Origin: Nannobrachium achirus
Lineage: Eukaryota > Chordata > Actinopteri > Myctophiformes > Myctophidae
Length of the DNA: 64,000 bases
Assembly (NCBI GenBank): GCA_963921795.1
Contig: OY997653.1
Location: 6,182,104 to 6,246,103 of the forward strand
Reading direction: 5' to 3'
The position numbers and the translations under genes were made by a program. Below the pieces are notes generated by a model. It searched no databases. It had not been told where the DNA came from and saw nothing but the letters and a program-made list of their open reading frames with translations. Shown one piece after another: positions 56,481 through 64,000 of the stretch; within the stretch, counting starts at the first letter, position 1; every line of letters begins with the position of its first letter.

Positions 56481-59000
56481 CTGACACCATGACAACCAAC
56501 AACATTTATTAGAGCCTAAACAAACCCCTCCAAATCAAGCTACAGTCAGCTCCCCAGCTCAGAGTCCTCCAATCTCCAAGCCCCATTTCCAGTTCATCAT
56601 CATCAGTAATACAACGCAATACAATAAAACAAGAAAGATATATAAAAAGCATATCCAGTTCTGTACACAAACAAAATAATATAGGCACTCAAACTCAAAC
56701 ACAGCCATATGAAGCATTAAACATTAAATTCCCAATTTCACCCTATCCCAGCAGGGATTCTGGCCCACTGGGCACTGACATTTCAGGAGAATCCAGGAAA
56801 TTTCATGCGTAAATAATTTAGCATTGGGATTTGGGGTCCATAACTTTTGAAAGGAAGCTTCATTGCTTCTGTACACTGCACATCATCTCTCGAGGGGTAG
56901 CACAGCAAAGATCTCCCTATAGCCTACCAGAGTTGTATGGTCGGGGGTTTATATTTTATCCATTTAATCAAAATACATTTCAGGGTGAAAGTAAGAGTTT
57001 ATCAAATAACTTAAATTGTAGTGGTATAAAGTTGATCTCTTTTGATGGGAGTCCCAAGATGAAGCTCACGTACCACCTGGCTCAAAACATGGTTATCCAC
57101 TTACATTCCCAACAATAGTGATAGTAAGTTCTACAGTAAGATCAGTAAGACATTTCAATCGCAGCAGTGATATTGAATGATCTATTTTGTTTAGTATCAC
57201 GGTGTAATGTGCAATCTATGGAGAACGTTGTATTGTTTTTCTCTTAGTTGCAGGTATAACCTTCTCTTAGTTGCAGGTATAACCTTTATAACTGAGTCGA
57301 TGGCCTTTTGCCAATCGTCCTCTATATATATTCATTGTTAAAATCCCTCTCCCACTTGCAGAACAACCTCCAGGGAGTCCAGACCAGTACAACATAGAGT
57401 AAAATGAAGAGATAATGTGTGATAAATTACTGCATTAATATAAAAAGTCATTTACTTTTCTATAAAGGGAGCCATGTGGCAGTGGCAATTGTAGTGAATT
57501 AATAAAGTGACATATTTGCAGACAACTGAAAATAAATCCCTAAGGAGATTAAATTATGTCTGCAGCTGCTGAAAAGACATCAGGACTCCTTCACTAAAGA
57601 CTGTAATCTAAAAAATCGGCCTGATGGTGGCTCTAAAGGGGACAGATCCATGTTGATGACATACTGTGTACCGCTTTGTGTACACCAGGCCCATTTCAAG
57701 ATGCTGTCATCTACATCTACTCTGTCATCTACTTTGAGTCAACCCACACATGAAAAGTAATTAGTGGTGAGGTGAGTCTGAGAAAGGTCAAGCAGCACCC
57801 TAATGAGTTTGTTTTAGGCTGTTTGGAGCCTTGTTTTAGGGTCTTTGAGGCGTTGTGATACCATAAGTGGACTCTATAGTCAAAGAGGGGTTGAATGGGT
57901 GCACTCGCTAGAGTCTCCCGTGTATTGTTATCGACCAGCGGTGTTATTACATTGTCACCCACTTTGACTGTGAAGTTATCAACCTAATAAATATATTTTA
58001 AAAAGTCCACAGACGCCACCATTGTTTATGGGTGAAGGCATGCTACTTTACCCTACGTTAACACAAATGAAATCCGCGAAGTCTTAAAACAGACGATAGA
58101 ACTAACGACAGTGTGTTTTAAATCCACCGACGCCATTTTGTGCGCCCATGCATGGTCACAGAATTCAATGGGTGCCTGAGTTTTAGCGTAGCACCGGGCC
58201 GCTCTCTGACCATAGTGGCACAGCGTGTTAAGGTGATACACCAAAAAGGGTTCCCCCACAGAACAAGGCACGGCGCAGAAACGTGACGTCTCTACACTGC
58301 AGCGACATGCGCATTGGCAACGAGCGGTCTCCGAAAAGAATTGCTTTAGTAAACTTGCGTAGTTGCGTTACTGTGAAAATGTCCCACAACTGAAAACATC
58401 CGACAATAGCCAATGATGTTATTATGATGATCCAACGGCTATGATCTCCGGTTGGAACTTGTGACAGCGTGAGCATTGATCGTCGTCACCTCTCCTCTCC
58501 CCACCCCAGTCCCCGCGCTACGCTGTGGACCAGAGCTACTCTTCCCCATAGCCTCTCCCCCGCTCCGCTCGCTGCTCTGTCTGCAGGCAGCAAAAGGACT
58601 GTCACCCTTCCGTGAAAGCCTTTTTCTGTGTCGTATTAAAAAAAGAATACAATCCCGGGAGAGATGTGTAGTATGGTACATGTGTCTTTAGTTCCGACCG
58701 CTTAGAAAAGGTAATTGATCGGTTGAAAGAAACTTTATAAGCGTGTTTGAGTTTGTTTCGCCAGCACAGCCACCCTGCCTCTGTGTCTGTCTGTAACTCC
58801 ATGCTGCGCGTTCATGTATGCAGTAGATGCGAACGCGCATTCACGTTCACTGTAGTTGCATTCAACAAATTGCAAATTGTTGATGTGAGGTTTAAGAATA
58901 AAGAGAAGCAAGGTCTTATTGTCACTACTCTACAGGGACAAGAAGCAAAATGCAATGTTGTGATCGAGGTGATAATAATAATAAGAAAAACTAAGATAAG
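56481..59000. other. Upstream of the last exon seen, no gene supported
   Basis: The first exon of the NLR gene should lie here or beyond the window, but I found no ATG-bearing exon in the right phase. 58450-58680 is GC-rich and pyrimidine-rich (CCCCACCCCAGTCCCCGCGC) and could be a promoter or first exon, without further support. Confidence 0.3.
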
Positions 59001-59052
59001 GGATGATGATGATGATGATGATGATAATAACAATAATAATAAAATAAAATAG
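59001..59052. repeat. (GAT)n/(AAT)n microsatellite
   Basis: Trinucleotide run GATGATGATGAT passing into AATAATAAT. Confidence 0.9.
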
Positions 59053-59503
59053 AAACGTCAACAGTATAGCCATAGAATAGCTGTATAAAGAATGTGTTCT
59101 ATTGCAGACATATGTATATATGTATATAAAATAGCAGCCATAGTAACAGTAATAGTAGTTCCATCAACTAACAGTAAGCCTACTACTTGACATGACAATA
59201 GCTGAACCACTTTAGACGGCCTTAATAACCTATTGTGGTGTGTAAAATAGCATATAGAAAAAAGTTAATAATAATCTATCTATAAATGCGACAAATCTCT
59301 GTCTGTCTGCGTGTATGTAATCCGCGTATCTCGAGAACCGTTCGTCCCACCGGCTTCAGATTCGGCAGGCACGTTCTCCGCCGCGGCGCGGAGTGCAGTG
59401 CCGGGCCTCGACCCGACCCGACGCACGTTTTTTCCGAACCGGCGCAAAACGTTCGGAATCTCCTTATGCGGAGCTGATTGTTGACATCAGGCTGTTCCGG
59501 AGG

Positions 59504-59695
59504 AAATCGGCGCAAGCGCTGACTCATTGTGACATCACTTCATAAAAGGCTCTGACATCACGTACGCCACATGAGTCAACAAAAAATCTCTGTAAATGTA
59601 AATCGGCGCAAGCGCTGACTCATTGTGACATCACTTCATAAAAGGCTCTGACATCACGTACGCCACATGAGTCAACAAAAAATATCTGTGAATGT
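59504..59695. repeat. 96-bp tandem duplication
   Basis: AAATCGGCGCAAGCGCTGAC starts at 59504 and 59600. The two 96-bp copies are almost identical, including TGACATCACGTACGCCACAT. They follow a GC-rich stretch (59320-59460) with CTCGAGAACCGTTCGTCCCA, a word pattern common in a dispersed fish repeat. Confidence 0.88.
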
Positions 59696-60656
59696 GTATG
59701 TATGTGTGGCCAGGTCAGGGTACACTGGGGTTGATGACGAGTATTGTGGGTGGGCTCCCAGCGGACAGTTGGAACACACTTCCGTGAGAGGCGGCAGCAA
59801 CAAACTGTTCCCGAGGGACACACGTCTCGAATGCGTGCGGAATTGATATTACGCTGGTGAGTTGGAATTGCAGTTTACTCCCGCACTATCGCTAAAAGAC
59901 GTGTAGGTTGCCTGTCATCTTTCGCCTAGTTTGACATGTTGATTGCGTCGTATTCTCTAGGGAGAAAAGCCGCCAGCCGATACAGGGACGGGAGAAACGG
60001 CTGTGAGAGCTGTGTGTAAAAGACAGCGTGCCGTGGCCCATGGTGGCGTGTCGTAACGCCGGGCGTTAAGTCATTTATTGAAACGTAAGTCTCTGTTTTG
60101 CTATATGGCTGTGTGGCTACTGGGCTATGGTAACGATATGTACTGTTATTCTGAGTAACTAAATGGGACAACATGTTTGTGGTTCTGTCTAGTGCACAGC
60201 ACAAGGAAGCGTGAAGCCACGTTGAGTTTCGAGTGTGAATCAGTCAGCTGTTGTGTCTCGGGGAGTCCGTGGCTAATTCATATGCATGTGCTGTGTAACA
60301 TATGATAATGAGGGTTCATAAATGGTCATTGTGCTCATGTGCTGTGATGTTTATTATGTTTATTTCTGTGCCATTACAGGTGGTGATCATCCGTGGTCAC
60401 TGCTTTTAGTTTTGCTTTATTAGATCAGAAACAGGGGTTTGTTAGGTTGAAGTTGATTTATTGTAAAGTTCCATTTGTCTCTATTATTATTGTTGGTATT
60501 GTGAATTGTGATTACTGCACTGTGCTTAATCTTATTGTTTAAGAACATATTCTTGACTCTATATTTTTATATCTTACTATCATTAATAAAGATTATATAT
60601 TTTAATATAAAGTTGTTGTATTGCCTGTTACATGTCCGACACCTCTTGTCACAGTT

Positions 60657-60673
60657 TGGCGCTGTGAGCAGGG
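60657..60673 (+). other. Probable primer-binding site of the gypsy element
   Basis: TGGCGCTGTGAGCAGGG lies 3 bp after the presumed LTR end, in the position and general form (TGGCGC...) of a retroelement primer site. The priming tRNA is not identified. Confidence 0.55.
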
Positions 60674-60909
60674 TATTTTAAGTTTTTTTGTGACTTAGGC
60701 TAAGGGCATATAACAGTGCATAGAGACAGATGGAACTGGCATTTAGGGTGAGTTTAGTTATAGCATAAAAAGCAGTGACCACGCAGCGTCCACGAAGGAA
60801 GGCCGGGGAATCAGCCACCAGAAATCTGCTATCACAGTTTCCTGCCAGGCCGGGTGGACGAAGACCGTTGGTGAAGAGATCCATGTACTAAGGTGGAATT
60901 GAGACACAC

Positions 60910-61022
60910 AAAAAGAAAAAAACAAGAATTGACACAGTCAATATAAACTCTGGTGTTCTGCCGCTTCCACGCATCGAAAAAGGAAAAAAACAAGAATTGA
61001 CACAGTCAATATAAACTCTGGT
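60910..61022 (+). repeat. Duplicated leader segment with a short pol patch
   Basis: CAAGAATTGACACAGTCAAT and flanks occur twice, 68 bp apart. The spacer contains CCGCTTCCACGCATCGAA (60961-60978), which also occurs in sense orientation in the reverse transcriptase frame at 63511-63528. Confidence 0.85.
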
Positions 61023-61038
61023 GGATTGGTGTAAAAAC

Positions 61039-62219
61039 ATGAGTTTGGTGGACTTGCAACAGGAAGTGGCTACGCTTAAAGCCAGAGTGCAGGCTGATAA
61101 AGAGACTATAAGTCAGTTGAGAGATGAGAATGAAGCCTTATCGCAGAGAGCTGAGTCTGACTCAAGTAAACCTCCTGAGACTGCTCAGTCCTCCACTAAT
61201 CAGGGGTTGGTGGGGGGGCAGGGTGGGACAGCGGGGGGTGAGAGCTTAGCTGGGGGCGCCAGAGAGCGCATTGTATATTTGCCAAAAGAGAAAAAATGTA
61301 CAGTGTTCACTGGTGGGTCCAGTGCTATGTTTTATGATTGGCTGGATGAACTTAATGCCACTTTGATTTATCGTTCTTATACTGAAGCTGAAAAAGCCGC
61401 CTACATTTACGAGCAGTTGGGAGGTGAAGCAAGGCAAGAGATAAAGTATCGCCCTCATGGTGAACGGTCAAACCCAGTGTGTGTGTGTGTGTGTTGAATA
61501 TTCTCAAAGAGATATATGGGCAGCCCCAGTCCCTCACTAAGTTGCAAAAACAGTTCTTTGATAGAAGACAGCGAGAGGGGGAGTCTGTCCGGGAATATTC
61601 ACATGCATTAATGGCTATTATGGAAGAGATAAATCATTGTAATGTGAAAAACGCATGGTGTGGCGATTTTGCTTTGCGTGACCAATTTGCAGAAAACGTG
61701 GGTGAGGTTGGCCTACGTCGAGAGCTAAAGAAAACAATCCGTCAGAAACCAACCATTTCGTTTTTCGAGCTCCGCAGGGAGGCTTTCCAGTGGGGGGAGG
61801 AAGCTGATTGTGGGGTGGAACGTAGAAGGCGGGTGGGGGGTTCCTGTGAAGAAGCTGGGGCCACATCGGTTGAAACAAGTGTGGTTACTGCAGCAATGAA
61901 GCCTGACCCGACGCTTGCCAAGGTTTTTGAGATGTTACAAAAACAACAGGGTCTAATTGATGACCTATCACAAAAAATGGCCGCTACAATGTCGGTATCG
62001 GGACCCAAGCGAACAGAGAACCGTAAATGGCAACCTCGGTAAGACGCGTCGGGTCAGCCGATTTGCTTTAAGTGCCAAACAGCTGGCCATATTGCGCGGA
62101 ATTGTGTGGCGCCGCGGCCTAACCAGAGTCGTGAGCGTTCAGCGCATGCAGTGCCCGCCGGGCATGACGGAGCAGTGCAGATGTTAGAGCATCAGGGAAA
62201 CTGTCCCCCCCTGTGGTGA
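61039..62219 (+). pseudogene. Gypsy gag, broken
   Basis: First part (61039-61497): MSLVDLQQEVATLKARVQAD coiled coil, a linker, then capsid words VFTGGSSAMFYDWLDELNAT. A (GT)n run at 61479-61496 shifts the frame. Second part (61500-62042): LTKLQKQFFDRRQREGESVR and ISFFELRREAFQWG, ending at a TAA (62041-62043) just before a CCHC zinc knuckle (CFKCQTAGHIARNC) that continues to a TGA at 62219. So it carries one frameshift and one in-frame stop. Confidence 0.85.
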
Positions 62220-62337
62220 AGAGTCAAACCACAGGTGGGGTGCAGCCAGGCTCAGTAACTGTCCCTCACATTGACCCACAAGTGTACGAGTGTTTGGTGG
62301 GGAAGTGTGACACTGTGGAAGTTTCAATGGGGGGGTG

Positions 62338-64000
62338 AAGTTTCATTGCTTAATCGATTCTGGATCAAATGTCTCGTCAGTTACTGAGAGTTTTTTCTTT
62401 AAGCATTTACTGCCAAAATGGGGAAAAAGGTTGTCTGAATGCGGGTGGTTAACATTGAGTGGGGCTCATGGGTTGAATATTCCATACCTGGGCTACTTTA
62501 CAACCGATGTGGAGGCGGTAGCGCTGGGTAGGACCATACCGCAGAGAGGTATATTAGTGGTGAAAGACCCAATTGGACAAGCTGCAAAAGAGCGTAAACA
62601 AGCAGTGCCGGGCTTGCTCGGGATGAATGTCATTAAGACATGTTATCAGCTATTGTGTCCTGCGCAGGGTCCTAGCCCACCGCTGCCCCTCCCAGACGCT
62701 CCTGGTTGGCAGACTGCCTTGGCAGCCTGTCAAAACGAACAAGCCGTTACATTGAAAAGTAAAATGTTTGCTGCAGCCGCCTCTCCTTTTACGGTGCCTG
62801 CGGGCTCTGTGTGTTTTGTTCCAGCGACCGGACCTAATAGTCTGTGCCTGTCGAGGGCATCAGTGTTAGTAGAGCCGTTAGGGTTGGAGGAGGGTAGCTT
62901 GCCAGGGGGGTTGCTGGTCTCCAACACGTATGTGGAGGCGAGCAATGGACATTTGGCTGTCCCGGTAATCAATGTGGGCTCCTCAGACATTAGGTTAGAG
63001 CCACAGACACGCCTCGCATCGCTGCATCTAGCTGAGGTGGTGGCTGGGGAGGTTGGCGCTGTTCATTTTGAACGGGTGGGTCCACAGGAAGAGCAGGTTA
63101 TGATTAGGGAGCAGCATGGTTCACAAGGAGACGGGGAGCTGTCCCTTGAGATCGCTGCACTGCGCTTCCCGGGTTTCTCGGAGGATCAGGCAAGACAGGC
63201 AAGGCAACTGTTGGGCAAATTCTCTCACGTATTTGCATCCTCAGACAGTGATCTAGGATGCACAAACCTTATTTCTCATGGGATCCCAGTTGTTGATGAC
63301 GTCCCTGTGAGCCAGAGGTACCGAAGGATCCCGCCCAGCCAGTATGAGGAAGTTAAAAACCACATTAAGAAGTTGTTGGAGCAGAAAGTGATTAGGGAGA
63401 GCAGTAGCCCGTACTCTTCCCCATTGGTGATTGTTCGAAAGAAGGATGGCTCGATGCGATTGTGTGTAGATTATAGGCGGTTGAACGCAAAGACCCGCAA
63501 GGATGCATTTCCGCTTCCACGCATCGAAGAGTCTTTAGATTCACTGAGTGGCGCAAGGTGGTTCTCTACGTTGGACTTGGCGAGCGGGTATAATCAGGTG
63601 GAGATGGTCGAGGGTGACCGGTCGAAGACGGCTTTCTGTACGCCTTTTGGGTTGTACGATTTCAACCGAATGCCATTTGGGTTGTGCAACGCACCGGGAA
63701 CTTTTCAAAGGCTTATGGAGCGCATCTTGGGTGATCAGCGATTTCAATCCTTGTTGCTTTACCTGGACAATGTCGTGGTCTTTTCTTCCACCTTTGAAGA
63801 GCACCTACGTCGGTTGGAGCTGGTCTTGTTACGGTTCGAGCAGTGTAACCTGAAAGTGAAATTCAGTAAATGCTCGTTTTTCAAGTCAGAGGTGTCATAT
63901 CTTGGGCATGTCATCTCCTCGCAAGGGGTGTCGACTGACCCGGCTAAGATACGTGCAGTGGCAGAGTGGAAGAGTCCCCGGAACGGGGCGGAATTGGCCT
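62338..64000 (+). CDS. Gypsy pol: protease and reverse transcriptase, open to the window end
   Basis: No stop in 554 codons. The aspartic protease motif LIDSGSNVSS is at 62350-62379. A linker follows, then reverse transcriptase: ESSSPYSSPLVIVRKKDGSM, LCVDYRRLNAKT, FPLPRIEESLD, LDLASGYNQVEM, TAFCTPFGLYDFNRMPFGL, and the catalytic box at 63760-63771 reading YLDN where YLDD is expected. SYLGHVISSQGV and a thumb follow. Loss of the second Asp should abolish polymerase activity although the frame is intact. RNase H and integrase would lie beyond the window. Confidence 0.92.

Larger units (their letters stand above)
60654..64000 (+). mobile_element. Ty3/gypsy retrotransposon, 5' part, runs off the window
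   Basis: Leader, gag, protease and reverse transcriptase in standard gypsy order on the plus strand. A probable 5' LTR lies just upstream, ending CTTGTCACA at 60653 after an AATAAAG signal near 60585; its start cannot be fixed because the 3' LTR is outside the window. Unrelated to the Gmr1-like element at 47-52 kb. Confidence 0.88.

Noticed and set aside
58450-58690. GC-rich block as CpG island or first exon of the NLR gene
   Set aside because: Composition is suggestive but there is no in-phase ATG exon with a donor to join exon A; left as unproven.

Overview
The window is from a teleost fish genome. The diagnostic features are a FISNA-type (fish-specific) NACHT exon, a FIIND module of fish NLRP1-like type, and a dense load of fish-type repeats: DIRS, Gmr1-like Ty3/gypsy, BEL/Pao, tRNA-SINE, hAT, piggyBac-like TTAA elements and long dinucleotide arrays. 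There are no bacterial-style operons, tRNA genes or rRNA genes.

The one host gene I can support lies on the minus strand and is spread over almost the whole window, from about 56,480 down past position 1. I read 18 exons with canonical splice sites, and their reading phases join without conflict from the first to the last (about 1,268 codons so far, no stop). In transcription order they are: two N-terminal linker exons of fish-NLR type (56.4 and 54.6 kb), an acidic mini-exon plus a CARD exon (31.6-31.1 kb), a 1.78-kb FISNA-NACHT exon (23.7-21.9 kb), three leucine-rich-repeat exons (21.8-20.9 kb), a short exon of the LRR/B30.2-junction type (19.6 kb), a string of small acidic linker exons (6.2 and 3.0-2.6 kb), and the FIIND module (2.4 kb to the window edge). 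The product would be an NLRP1-like inflammasome sensor. The true first exon and the 3' end (where NLRP1 proteins carry a terminal CARD) are not seen.

The introns hold most of the sequence and are full of nested mobile elements. At 3.0-5.7 kb there are three elements inside one another. At 8.2-11.6 kb there is a foldback region with a hairpin of two 580-bp arms, minisatellites and a 128-bp satellite. At 14.4-15.5 kb a SINE sits in a BEL/Pao remnant. At 17.1-18.1 and 29.1-29.7 kb there are hAT elements with 8-bp target duplications. At 24.4-28.3 kb a hAT element holds a TTAA element and a second long-TIR element that carries gene fragments. At 34.3-46.4 kb there is a DIRS retrotransposon broken by two large insertions. 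At 47.3-51.6 kb a very recent but internally deleted Gmr1-like LTR element has apparently identical 788-bp LTRs and a perfect 5-bp duplication. From about 60.6 kb to the window end lies the 5' part of a separate Ty3/gypsy element whose gag is broken but whose pol frame is open.

Points most worth a second look: the Ser-to-Cys change at the predicted FIIND self-cleavage site; the CARD placed before FISNA-NACHT in a protein that also has FIIND; three exons whose 3' splice sites are abutted by 81-88-bp (UG)n tracts; the Gmr1-like element; and a small hairpin motif that recurs in unrelated repeat families.
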